NCBI GenBank assembly: GCA_022842935.1
Contig: JALHOP010000017.1
Location: 62,001 to 126,000 of the forward strand
Length of the DNA: 64,000 bases
Reading direction: 5' to 3'
DNA from: Myxococcota bacterium
GTDB taxonomy: Bacteria; Myxococcota; XYA12-FULL-58-9; JALHOP01
This document shows, piece by piece, positions 28,912-37,214 of the stretch. The notes below the pieces were generated by a model. It was given only the letters and a program-made list of their open reading frames with translations, was not told where the DNA came from and ran no database searches. The position numbers were made by a program, and so were the translations under genes. How positions within the stretch are numbered: the first letter of the stretch is position 1; the number at the start of each line of letters is the position of its first letter.

Positions 28912-28954
28912 CGATGAGCCCCCTTGGACGACTCCTGGACCGTACGCCGCGCAT

Positions 28955-28970
28955 CGGACGTAGAATGTCG
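28955..28970. promoter_or_regulatory. Copy 1 of a shared 16-bp dyad-like site
   Basis: CGGACGTAGAATGTCG fits the pattern CGGACRT-N4-TGTCS found also at 37181 and 38251. Its left edge is exactly 44 bp upstream of the start codon of the secreted-protein gene at 28911. Imperfect symmetry (GGAC...TGTC) suggests a repressor or activator site overlapping a promoter. Confidence 0.5.
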
Positions 28971-29129
28971 CTCTCAACGGGGCTCGCGGTTGATTGCCAA
29001 GGTCGTTCGGTGGCTCGGCGGCGACCGATGCGACGTCACATGTGCAACGTGATGGTCCGTCCCTGGAAGGTTGTGTAGGGCCCGAGTGCCCGCACCATCT
29101 CGCTCGCGCGCAGGTCCGCTTGAATCGCG

Positions 29130-29435
29130 GCGATGGCCTCTTACGCGCGAAGGCGTCCCACTCGGCATCAGGGTGCCTGAGGAGAAATGCTCGGGTCTCC
29201 CTGACGGCCTCTTTGAAGCCCTTCGCGGTCGGACCGGAACCCAGAGCTGCACGAGCTTGTCGAGCCCCGGGTCGCTACCTCGGCGTGCCTGGTGGCTCGT
29301 TTCGCGGCCCTGCCCTCCGTGGCAACGAACACCAGCGATTCGGCAGTCATAGGCTCTCCGACTCGACCACCCGTTCGAGATAGCGAAACGACCCGTCCGC
29401 GAGCTTCATCTGCCCCGGCGTCCGGCATTCCCAGT
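29130..29435 (-). pseudogene. Decayed duplicate of helicase C-terminus plus mazE
   Basis: From 29435 to 29351 the minus strand reads ECRTPGQMKLADGSFRYLERVVESES then stops, nearly the same as the last 25 codons of the helicase ending at 33518. After it come the remains of a MazE-family (DUF3018) antitoxin: KLVQLWVP, then after a one-base loss PTAKGFKEAVRETRAFLLRHPD in another frame. The functional-looking copy is at 33185-33493. The order helicase end then mazE is the same in both places, so this is a duplicated block that has eroded. Confidence 0.8.
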
Positions 29436-29497
29436 GGCCGCCGTCAACGCCGCCCCGGCCGCGTCCAGGTCACGCTGCGTCATCCGCCGCGATTCTC

Positions 29498-30400
29498 TCA
29501 CCGCCAAGGTCCACCAGCACCCCAGTGTTTCTTAAACGTGCCCCTCTCCGACAACGGCTCCTCGACGAAGCGAGCCACGCCTTCGACGACTGAGGCGAGG
29601 TCGCCGATATCACTGCCCTCCACCGCCCGCGAAAACGCAGCCCACTGCGTCTTCTTGACCGCGTCGTCCGCGAACTCGCGCGTGAGCGCCATAGGCAGCG
29701 ACGTGCGGAGCGGTGTGCCCCGGCGCGCGAAGGTTGCACGGATCGCACGCGCGAGGGTCTCGCCGTCAAAGTCGAACATTCTGGACAGCACGAACAGGTC
29801 GTAGAAGTCCTTCATGCGACTGTTCGCGAGGCCGAGCTTCACCATCGCCTCGAGCTTCTCGGCCACCACCGTCTCGCGTGGGTAAGCTCGGAGCTTCGGC
29901 GCCGGGAACTCGAGCAGTGCAGGGAACTCGACGACGCGTGCCTCCGGCGTAATCGCATCGCCGAAGCCAATGTCGACCTGGAGCCGAACCTTCGCCGTGG
30001 CCACATGACCGATGAGGACGACGCGAATGCCGCCATATTGTTGCTCTTCGCGGATCGGCCCGAGCTCGAGCGAGGCAGCGTCGAAGCGGACGCCGTCGTC
30101 CTCGACATCGAGGGCGAGGACGTCGGCAAAGACGGATCTGATGCGCTCCACACTGGGCTCGCCAAAGCCTAGTAGATCGACATCGCGCGTCGCGCGGTGT
30201 GGATGGCCGGTCCACAGCGTGAACAATGCCGCGCCTTTCAGGACGAACTGGGGACCGTGCGCCGAGCTTGCGAGGCGATAGAGCAGTCTTTCGTTGGCGT
30301 AACGTGTCAGGAGGAGCTGAAAGTCCTCACCGCGCCGACGTGCGAGCTGGAGCAAGCGGTCACGAACGGAGGCTCCGATGTTCTTGGGCGCCTTCGTCAT
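29498..30400 (-). CDS. abiEii: AbiEii/AbiGii-family nucleotidyltransferase toxin
   Basis: ATG 30400 is chosen because it overlaps the antitoxin stop; further in-frame upstream codons lie inside the antitoxin gene. The product of about 300 residues has the family signature FVLKGAALFTLWTG (with the KGG-like turn), RATRDVDLLGFG with paired acidic residues, a third acidic strand in RLQVDIGFGD, and the late ETVVAEKLEAMVKLGLANSRMKDFYDL block typical of AbiEii. These toxins use nucleotides, GTP in the best studied case, and stop growth on phage infection. The C-terminus runs to 29498 with about 60 residues past the usual core. Confidence 0.9.
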   Translation of the reverse strand: MTKAPKNIGASVRDRLLQLARRRGEDFQLLLTRYANERLLYRLASSAHGPQFVLKGAALFTLWTGHPHRATRDVDLLGFGEPSVERIRSVFADVLALDVEDDGVRFDAASLELGPIREEQQYGGIRVVLIGHVATAKVRLQVDIGFGDAITPEARVVEFPALLEFPAPKLRAYPRETVVAEKLEAMVKLGLANSRMKDFYDLFVLSRMFDFDGETLARAIRATFARRGTPLRTSLPMALTREFADDAVKKTQWAAFSRAVEGSDIGDLASVVEGVARFVEEPLSERGTFKKHWGAGGPWR

Positions 30401-30999
30401 GAAAGCGCCTCGAGGTACGGCCGCATCAGCACGCCGACGCGGTCCGCGTGCGCCGCGTCGATCAGTGCATCCGTTCCACCTCGGTGCCGCTGGAGGTAGT
30501 CGCGCAGGGCAGCAAGGGCAACGTCGAGCCCAATATGCCGTCGGTAACGGAAGCAATCGGCGACGGTCTTCGCCGCGGTGGTGATACGTACCGTGACGGC
30601 TTCAATCACGCGCGTCTCGACACCGTGGGTGAGCGCGTTGCCGCTCGCCCGCACAACCTCGAGCTTGGGATAGGAGAGCGACGGCATGCGGGCGTGGCGA
30701 TCGATCATGACCCAGACCGCGTGGGGCACCTCGGTCGTCAGCTCGTGCACTTGCAGGGCGCTCGCAAGACAAATGACGGCGTGGGGCACACGCACAGCGA
30801 CCTCGGCGAGGGAGTGAAACTCGGTGACGGGTGCATCGGGAACCCTATAGAGCCCTCGGTCGACCTGCTCGATGAGACCCCGCTCCCGGAGCCGACTGAG
30901 GTAGGCACGGGGGACGCCGGCCGCGGCAAGGTCACGAGCCCGAATGGGGCCCTTGCGCGCAAGCCGAAGGACAACGTCCGCTTTGGTCGATCGAGCCAT
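30397..30999 (-). CDS. abiEi: AbiEi antitoxin/repressor, partner of the AbiEii toxin
   Basis: The 200-residue product starts at ATG 30999 with an N-terminal winged helix (LARKGPIRARDLAAAGVPRAYLSRL) and a wing with LYRVPD. A C-terminal domain follows with the AbiEi-type pattern from VCLASAL through VMIDRHARMPSL to VRITTAAKTVADCFRYR. The overlap with the toxin gene (ATGA at 30397-30400) gives the usual antitoxin-first order. AbiEi normally binds inverted repeats in its own promoter; only a weak short dyad (ATAC...GTAT near 31033) was noticed upstream. Confidence 0.9.
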   Translation of the reverse strand: MARSTKADVVLRLARKGPIRARDLAAAGVPRAYLSRLRERGLIEQVDRGLYRVPDAPVTEFHSLAEVAVRVPHAVICLASALQVHELTTEVPHAVWVMIDRHARMPSLSYPKLEVVRASGNALTHGVETRVIEAVTVRITTAAKTVADCFRYRRHIGLDVALAALRDYLQRHRGGTDALIDAAHADRVGVLMRPYLEALS

Positions 31000-31133
31000 G
31001 ATGCTTAATGTAGGTCCAAACAAATTCCGACATACGTTTTGTATCACATGGTTTTCGCGATGCCTACCCCTAGCGTCACCGCAGTGAGGCCCAGGTTGAC
31101 CGCAGGCCGAGTGCGTGTGCGAATCGGCGGCCC

Positions 31134-32459
31134 ATGCTCCTGCGCTGCACCACCAAGCTTGCCACCGCCCTCCGCTTGGGCGCACTCCCCCGCATCGAGC
31201 TCGCCGAAGCACAGGCGCCCCTCTCCGAGTGGTACGCGAACATCGTCCGCACGAGCGCAGGACGCCTGGTGGTGCTCATGGAGGCGCAGACGCGTCTCGT
31301 CGTCCTCTCCCCACACGCGCACGCCGTGCGCCTCATGAACGACCTCGAAGGCCGCATCGCGAGCCTGCTACGCTCCCTCGCGTTCCCCGACGCGATCGTA
31401 AGCGACGTCGTCCAAGGTCTTGGCACCACGCAATTTGCGAAGACCGCTGATCGCAAGCTCATCGGCGCGCTCAACGAGGCATGCAGCTGTGTAGCCGTAG
31501 CGGACGAGCGACGCGGCCTTGCGCGACCCGGCGCCCTCGATGACCTCCAGGGCTTCCTCGCGCACTTCGTGCACCGCATGCCCGGCACCTTCCCCGACCA
31601 GGTCGCACGAGAGATCCTGTGGCCAGACCGCGCGGGCGTGACAAGGGCATCCGCGCCACTCGAGCTCGTCGTGCACACATGCGCGGATCACACGATGCGT
31701 TGTCACGCACTCGGGACGACGCGCGAGGTCGTGCTGCACGCTCGAGCGTACACAGAGGTACCCGGCGAGATCCTCGTCGTGCAGTCTGCCGAGACGTGGG
31801 AGGCGGGTGGAGAAACGCATGTCGAAGGTAAGGTCGTCGACCATCGCTGCGACGCCAAGCTGCTGGGACTTTCGCCGCTTGCTCTCGAAGACCGCGGCGC
31901 CTGGGATCCCGACGACGCATACTGGGGCGAAGAAGGCGATCCCCTCCCCGCGTGGGCCACGGCGATCGTCGCGCGAGGTCCGCGGTCATGCTTCGAGATG
32001 GAGCAGGTGCTCCCGGGCGTCGACGCCGATGACTTCGACGCCGACCCCATCCTCGCGTCCATCGACCTCGCGGACGCAGGCGACACCATCGCGGCGCGCG
32101 CGGTCCTGATGGGCCTCCTCGCGCAGGATCTGCGCTGCCTCGACGCGCACGCACACTTGGGGAACCTCGCCTTCGACCACACACCCGAGCGCGCGCTGCG
32201 CCACTACACCGTCGGCACGCGCATCGGCGAGCTCTCTTTGGGGGCTCGCTTCGACGGCGTCTTGCCCTGGCGCCTCATCGACAATCGTCCGTTTTTGCGG
32301 TGCATGAACGGACGCGCCCTGTGCCTCTGGCGCCTGAACCAAGTAACCGAAGCGGCGGAGATCTTCCGCGACCTGTTGTGGAAGAACCCAGATGACAATC
32401 AAGGCGCGCGCTTCAACCTTGCGGCGATCGAAGCGGGCAAGAGTTGGACACCCGACTAG
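31134..32459 (+). CDS. DUF6933 domain fused to a TPR-like C-terminal domain
   Basis: Residues 1-160 match the DUF6933 pattern: [14 protein letters not shown] at the start, then SEWYANIV and [14 protein letters not shown]. Residues 310-441 form helical repeats typical of a tetratricopeptide-like cytoplasmic family: [50 protein letters not shown] and [27 protein letters not shown]. No membrane or signal sequence is seen. Function is unknown; DUF6933 sits near toxin-antitoxin and mobile genes in many genomes, and here the gene is between AbiE and VapBC modules. The fusion is the odd feature. Confidence 0.75.
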   Translation: MLLRCTTKLATALRLGALPRIELAEAQAPLSEWYANIVRTSAGRLVVLMEAQTRLVVLSPHAHAVRLMNDLEGRIASLLRSLAFPDAIVSDVVQGLGTTQFAKTADRKLIGALNEACSCVAVADERRGLARPGALDDLQGFLAHFVHRMPGTFPDQVAREILWPDRAGVTRASAPLELVVHTCADHTMRCHALGTTREVVLHARAYTEVPGEILVVQSAETWEAGGETHVEGKVVDHRCDAKLLGLSPLALEDRGAWDPDDAYWGEEGDPLPAWATAIVARGPRSCFEMEQVLPGVDADDFDADPILASIDLADAGDTIAARAVLMGLLAQDLRCLDAHAHLGNLAFDHTPERALRHYTVGTRIGELSLGARFDGVLPWRLIDNRPFLRCMNGRALCLWRLNQVTEAAEIFRDLLWKNPDDNQGARFNLAAIEAGKSWTPD

Positions 32460-32635
32460 CCGCGACGCTTCACGCGCCGACGAGCGTCCGCCACCGCGGT
32501 AGTCGCGCAGCCCGTATTTCGCTTCGTAGGTAGGATCCGCGTGCCGGGGGGCGGTAGTTGTCTCGAAGGGCGCTGTCGTCCTTCCAGCGATCGCCCTCGG
32601 CCGTGCTTGACGTCTACCTCTAGCTCTACCATTCC

Positions 32636-32896
32636 ATGCCTATGGCGTTGAGCATCAAAGATCCCGCCACCGAAGAACTTGCGCGCGAGCTCGCGCGCGA
32701 GACCGGCGACAGCATCACCGGCTCGATCGCGACGGCGCTGCGGGAGCGTTTGGCCCGCGTCCGACAGGCCAAGCGAAAGCGCTCGTTCGCTGATGAGGTG
32801 CGCGATTTGTCGGCGCGCTACCGCGCGTACCCGCTGTCTGACCCACGTCAGCCCGACGCCCTCGTCGGCTACGACGAGCACGGGCTTCCGCGCTGA
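32636..32896 (+). CDS. vapB: VapB-family antitoxin (Rv0623-like)
   Basis: The 86-residue protein starts [18 protein letters not shown] after an alternative ATG two codons earlier, with the ribbon-helix-helix-like N-terminus of the Rv0623 type of VapB and a C-terminus ([18 protein letters not shown]) that fits the PIN toxin groove. The partner toxin gene follows at once but is broken. The antitoxin itself appears intact and may still act in trans or simply persist. Confidence 0.85.
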   Translation: MPMALSIKDPATEELARELARETGDSITGSIATALRERLARVRQAKRKRSFADEVRDLSARYRAYPLSDPRQPDALVGYDEHGLPR

Positions 32897-33076
32897 TGGC
32901 CATCGACACCTCCGCCATCGTCGCGCCATGCTCTTCGAGGAACCCGAATCGGCGACACTCCTCCAGGCGCCCGAGGGCGCCGACGAGCCTACGCGCTTGC
33001 CTCAGTCCGCAATGACGTACTTCTCTTCGTTGGCGATGACTTCCGACGCACGGACGTCAGGGCGGCGTTGACCTAG
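32896..33076 (+). pseudogene. vapC: vapC with internal deletion and frameshift
   Basis: The reading begins right at the vapB stop (TGATGGCC) with [10 protein letters not shown], the first PIN motif, then shifts frame (MLFEEPESATLLQA) and jumps to the C-terminal PIN motif (YALASVRNDVLLFVGDDFRRTDVRAALT) that ends at 33076. About 70 codons of the middle, including the second acidic motif, are missing. No active toxin can be made. Confidence 0.85.
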
Positions 33077-33270
33077 CGACAACCGTCGGAGCGCAGCAGC
33101 GCGTGAGTCCTGGTAGCCCAATGATTCTGTCCAGCATGAGCTGAGAAACCCGCTGGAGCCCATTGGTAGGACTCGGGTCGACGGTCATGCGCGTAAAAAG
33201 GCGGTGGTCGTCCCTCGAGTTGCGAGGTGAACGGCACGACGATGACCATCGGATACGGGAGAAGGTGATC
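33073..33270 (-). pseudogene. mazF: mazF remnant lacking its N-terminus and frameshifted
   Basis: Two frames together give a MazF/PemK core: VQSDHLLPYPMVIVVPFTSQ, then after a shift MTVDPSPTNGLQRVSQLMLD and IIGLPGL, the last conserved MazF helix. The first 30 or so residues of MazF are missing, so the end of the antitoxin gene runs straight into mid-mazF sequence. The gene ends against the broken vapC, tail to tail. Confidence 0.75.
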
Positions 33271-33493
33271 CGATTGCACCCTTACGCGCGAAGGCGTCCC
33301 ACTCGCCATCAGGGTGCTTGAGGAGGAACGCTCGAGTATCCCTGACGGCGTCTTTGAAGCCCTTCGCGGTCGGATCAGGAACCCAGAGCTGCACGAGCTT
33401 GAAGCCGCGATGGCGCATTTCGGCTCGATGCTTTTGCAATCGCGTCCCGGCGTTCTTCGCCGGCTTTTCTGGTCGACGCTTCACTGGCTTCAT
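33185..33493 (-). CDS. MazE-family antitoxin (DUF3018) with out-of-frame mazF tail
   Basis: Residues 1-70 are a normal DUF3018 antitoxin: a basic N-terminus with RLQKHRAEMRHRGFKLVQL followed by WVPDPTAKGFKDAVRD and HPDGEWDAF. After residue 71 the frame enters the mazF remnant in the wrong frame, adding about 31 unrelated residues. It follows the helicase gene by about 24 bases on the same strand. With the toxin gone it is probably an orphan antitoxin. A decayed second copy is at 29130-29350. Confidence 0.75.
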   Translation of the reverse strand: MKPVKRRPEKPAKNAGTRLQKHRAEMRHRGFKLVQLWVPDPTAKGFKDAVRDTRAFLLKHPDGEWDAFARKGAIGSPSPVSDGHRRAVHLATRGTTTAFLRA

Positions 33494-33517
33494 GACCCGA
33501 GTGTTGCATGAAGTGTT

Positions 33518-36500
33518 TCATGTAACAAAGCTCTCCGACGCGACCACCCGTTCGAGATAGCGAAACAACCCATCCGCGAGCCTCATCTGCCGCGGCGTCC
33601 GGCATTCCATGTCGAACAGAGTCGCGCTCGTCACCAGCACGCACGCACACTTCGCCCGCGACGTCGCAACGTTGAGCCGATTCGCGCTGAGCAGAAACTC
33701 CGCGCCGCGCGGTGCATCCGCAATGGTCGAGCTCGTCATCGAGACGATCACTACCGGCGCCTCTTGGCCTTGGAACTTGTCCACGGTCCCAACGCGGGCG
33801 CCGTCGGGCAACGCCGCGCGCAGTCGATCGACCTGGGCGTTGTACGGCGCAACGACCAAGATGTCGGCGATGCCCAGCGCTGCGTCTTCGCCGTTGGCGT
33901 TGCGCCACGTGGCGCCGTGGGCGGTGAGCTTGGCGTAGAGTTGCCGAATCGTCTCGACCTCGGCACGTGATTCGTTGCGCGAGCCCTCGTGGTCAACCGG
34001 CAAGTGGTAGAGCCCTGGGAGCACCAAGGGTGCGGCATGGATGCCTTGCTTCTCGAGACCTGCCACCGACTTCAGGCGCTCCTCGTAGAAGGTGGTCGTG
34101 AACGCAGTGACGTCGGGATGAAGCCGCCATGTCTCTTCGAGGAACAACCCAGCGTCGTCCTTCACCGTCACAGCGTCGCCGAGCAGATGCTCGAGCGCCG
34201 AAACACCCGCACCGTCGGGATGCGAGCCACGCTGCGGTTGCTCGAGCTGTCGCGGGTCGCCAAGCAGAACCACGTTGTTTGCTGCCGTCGCGACCGCGAG
34301 CGCATTCGCCAGCGAGAACTGTCCGGCCTCGTCGATGAACAGATAGTCGACCTTCTTCACGCGCGCGTTGGGGGACGACCACAACCAAGACGTGCCGCCG
34401 ACCACGTTGAACGACTTGTCCGCGATGGCAGCGTAGGCTTCGTCGTTGTCATCCGTCTCGATGACATCCTCGCGATGCTCGTCGAAATCCTTGATCTTCT
34501 GCAGGCAACGAACCTTGAGACGGAGCTTGCCTGCGGTGGTCGCGACGCGGTCCATGAGGTTCGAAATGACCTTGTGACTCACGGCCGTCACGCCGACCGA
34601 AAATCCAGCGTCCGCCAATGCCGCGATCATGTGAGCGCCCGTGAAGGTCTTTCCCGTGCCGGGTGGGCCTTGGATGGGCAGCACACCGCAGCTCAATGAC
34701 TTGGCTAGCCGTGTCGCCCGCGCAAGTGTGTTTTCACCCTCGCGGCGCGCAAGCTCTGACGGTCCGCCACGAAGCCGCGGCTGCCGGCGCTGCAGAAGAT
34801 CGATGGCGGCGCTCTGCCCCTGCAGCGCTGCGCGTGCACCATCGGCGACAGCAGTTGCGAGCTCGAGAAGTGCATCACGCATCGGGGCCGCGCTGATGAA
34901 TTCGTGAAAATACGCGTCGGTGAGCGGCAGGTCGGAGCGCGTCTTCACGCGGTGCAAGACGAGCACGCAGTTGTCGCGATCGATTGCGACCACGTTGCCA
35001 ATATCCTTCTCGTCCTCGGGCGCGTTGACACGGTACGCATCGTCTCCCACCCGAACATCGACAACCTGCGGTGGATACGCGTAGCGCCGCCACAGCGGAT
35101 TGTCGTCTGGTTCGGCGGGTAGTGGCGTGAGCCCCGCAAGCGCATGCGGCTCGTCCTCGACCTCCTTGGCCGGCAGGTCACGCAGGCGGAACAACTCCCA
35201 CCACACGACCTTCTCCTCGCGGATGTGGAACTCGACCAGGTTTGCGAGAAGTCGAAGCGCCGCAGATTCTTCTCCGGTCGTCTTGTCTGCCATCGCCGCC
35301 AAGCGCTCGCGCAGCTCACGCGCACGCTTCTTGGCAGCTTCGCGCTTTTCGTCCGCCGGCGGTTTCACCACAACCTGCGGCCGCGCAAAGCTCGTGTTCG
35401 CCCTCCTCTCCTCTTCGCTACGCAACCCCTCGAGCCAATCGCGTAGTTCCCACGTGGCAAAGCAATCGTCGCGATTGTAATCGCGGACAACGTCCATCCA
35501 CTGCGGATGGATGTCGGTCTTGCCGCCCTCGGCGAGCTCGAGCTCCGCTTCGAGACGACGCTTGTGCTCGCCGAGCTCATCGAGCTTCACCGCGCGCACG
35601 TAACCGAAACACGGCTCGAGCTTCTTGATGGAGTAGCTCTCGACGCCGATCCGCACGCCCTCGCGCACGACGGCGAGCAGGTCGATGAACACGCCTTTGC
35701 GCAGCATGTCGTCAATCTGTTCCGCGCGGCTCGCGTGGCGCAGCATGAGGCGCTTGAGAGCCGCCGGCTCGTACGGGGCAAAGTGGTAGACGTGCATGTC
35801 TGGATAGCGACGTCGCCGCTCCTCCAGCCAATCGACGAACGTCTCGAACGCGGCTTTTTCGGTGACGTGATCGAGCGCCCAGAGATGGTCGAACCGCCGC
35901 TCGCCGGCGTCGCGATACGCGTAGCCGAACAGGTACTCGAGACCACCGCCGCGGACGAACGGGTCGCCTTCGAAGTCGAAGAAGATGTCGCCCTCGGACG
36001 GCTTGGGGAGGCGCAGCAGTCCCTTACCTTCCGCCATGGGTAGCAGCTCATGCTTCGGTACCGCGGCGCCGCGTGACGCGAGCTGCACGCGCGCCTGATC
36101 GCAGGCGCGTTCGATCGACTCCTTCGAGCCGCGCGATGGCTTCCATGTGAGCGGCAGCTCTTCGCGCGCAAGCCGCGTGAGCGTCTCGATGCCCTGCTCG
36201 CCGAGCACGTCGCGCTGCTGACGGGACAGGCGCGCGACGAACGACAGGTGATCGACCGCACGCAGATCGCTCTCGCACTGGCGGAACCACTCGCAGGTAT
36301 CGCACTTCGGTACGGGCTCGGGCTTGGTCGTCGCGAGAATGTCCGGCGACGACACCGCCTCCTCGAAGCGCTTGCGGACGGCCCGGTAGTACGCCCGGTA
36401 ATCGGCGAACAGCATGCTGTCGAGGACGAAGGTCCCTGCGTCGACACCAGGCGCAACGACGGTCATCGCGCGCGGCCGAACGCCCTGCATCTCTTCGAGG

Positions 36501-36979
36501 ATGTCGGAGTACAGCGCGAGCTGCAGGACCGCGGTCGCCTTGGTCTCACGCGAAAGTTTCGTGTCGTAGGCTTCGTACGACCACGTAATGTCGTTGCCAC
36601 TCTCCTCGCGGTCGTCGCGCGGATGCTTCACCTTCACGAGGAAGTCCGCATAGCCAAGCCAGGTGCCGCTGGTCATCGTCGCCTGCGGGATGACGTCGTA
36701 GCCCTCGCGCATCAGGGCGATGACGCGTTCGCGGCTGTGAGCCTTCTGGCCCGGCAGGAGCTCTGCGATCACCTTCCCGTCAGCGCGCAGCTTCTCGAGG
36801 TAGGCCGCCTCGTGCCGCAGACCGCGTTCTTTCAGCGTCTCGCTCGTCGGGTCGACGTAGCCGGAGGGCGGACGCTTCTTTTCTGCCACCTCGCGACTGA
36901 GCCGCGTGAGGTGCCGGCACCCGAGGGAATTCGCAAGGTCTGTCGCCGACAGACGCAGCGCTGCGTCAACGACCTTCAT
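33518..36979 (-). CDS. TM0106-family RecB-like nuclease fused to a superfamily-1 helicase
   Basis: The 1153-residue protein begins with a RecB/Cas4-like nuclease region of about 230 residues ending in CDTCEWFRQCESD, cysteines of the kind that hold an iron-sulphur cluster. A ribonuclease H-like domain follows (IFFDFEGDPF, then VYHFAPYEP, then YNRDDCFATWEL). The last 420 residues are an SF1 helicase with GPPGTGKT, FIDEAGQFSL, GDPRQLEQPQ and TVDKFQGQEAPVVIVSM before LNVATSRAK. Such proteins process nucleic acid ends; some are defence-island residents. The start overlaps the stop of a 53-codon secreted-protein gene (ATGA). MazE follows. Confidence 0.88.
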   Translation of the reverse strand: MKVVDAALRLSATDLANSLGCRHLTRLSREVAEKKRPPSGYVDPTSETLKERGLRHEAAYLEKLRADGKVIAELLPGQKAHSRERVIALMREGYDVIPQATMTSGTWLGYADFLVKVKHPRDDREESGNDITWSYEAYDTKLSRETKATAVLQLALYSDILEEMQGVRPRAMTVVAPGVDAGTFVLDSMLFADYRAYYRAVRKRFEEAVSSPDILATTKPEPVPKCDTCEWFRQCESDLRAVDHLSFVARLSRQQRDVLGEQGIETLTRLAREELPLTWKPSRGSKESIERACDQARVQLASRGAAVPKHELLPMAEGKGLLRLPKPSEGDIFFDFEGDPFVRGGGLEYLFGYAYRDAGERRFDHLWALDHVTEKAAFETFVDWLEERRRRYPDMHVYHFAPYEPAALKRLMLRHASRAEQIDDMLRKGVFIDLLAVVREGVRIGVESYSIKKLEPCFGYVRAVKLDELGEHKRRLEAELELAEGGKTDIHPQWMDVVRDYNRDDCFATWELRDWLEGLRSEEERRANTSFARPQVVVKPPADEKREAAKKRARELRERLAAMADKTTGEESAALRLLANLVEFHIREEKVVWWELFRLRDLPAKEVEDEPHALAGLTPLPAEPDDNPLWRRYAYPPQVVDVRVGDDAYRVNAPEDEKDIGNVVAIDRDNCVLVLHRVKTRSDLPLTDAYFHEFISAAPMRDALLELATAVADGARAALQGQSAAIDLLQRRQPRLRGGPSELARREGENTLARATRLAKSLSCGVLPIQGPPGTGKTFTGAHMIAALADAGFSVGVTAVSHKVISNLMDRVATTAGKLRLKVRCLQKIKDFDEHREDVIETDDNDEAYAAIADKSFNVVGGTSWLWSSPNARVKKVDYLFIDEAGQFSLANALAVATAANNVVLLGDPRQLEQPQRGSHPDGAGVSALEHLLGDAVTVKDDAGLFLEETWRLHPDVTAFTTTFYEERLKSVAGLEKQGIHAAPLVLPGLYHLPVDHEGSRNESRAEVETIRQLYAKLTAHGATWRNANGEDAALGIADILVVAPYNAQVDRLRAALPDGARVGTVDKFQGQEAPVVIVSMTSSTIADAPRGAEFLLSANRLNVATSRAKCACVLVTSATLFDMECRTPRQMRLADGLFRYLERVVASESFVT

Positions 36980-37137
36980 GGGTCACGACCTGGATGGGGA
37001 TCCGCTAAAGGATCACCAAATTCCTTCTCGAAGGTCTCGACCAGCCTATCGATGCACCTGTTCTCTTCCAGCTGCCGGGCCTCGAAGCACGGACTCGGGG
37101 AAGCTGTGAGCACGATCACGGGGAACAGAGCGAGCAT
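36976..37137 (-). CDS. 53-residue secreted mini-protein, shortened paralogue of the protein at 28081
   Basis: ATG 37137 opens a frame with a signal-like MLALFPVIVLTASPSP, then CFEARQLEENRC, then TFEKEFGDPL and a stop that overlaps the helicase start. The first 28 residues align with the start of the larger protein (CFEAAQLEENNC), and the FEKxxGDP block aligns with residues near its C-terminus, so about 200 residues in between have been lost in frame. It may be a relic that now only couples translation to the helicase. A 16-bp dyad-like site lies 44 bp upstream, as in the paralogue. Confidence 0.6.
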   Translation of the reverse strand: MLALFPVIVLTASPSPCFEARQLEENRCIDRLVETFEKEFGDPLADPHPGRDP

Positions 37138-37180
37138 CGAGCGGCCTCCTTGGATGGCAGGCTAACCCTACCCGGCGAAT

Positions 37181-37196
37181 CGGACGTGTAATGTCG
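37181..37196. promoter_or_regulatory. Copy 2 of the shared 16-bp dyad-like site
   Basis: CGGACGTGTAATGTCG differs from the copy at 28955 at two positions. It is 44 bp upstream of the start of the mini-protein/helicase operon and lies 19 bp beyond the end of the WYL regulator gene. Confidence 0.5.
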
Positions 37197-37214
37197 CGTT
37201 CGGCAGCGCAAGCA

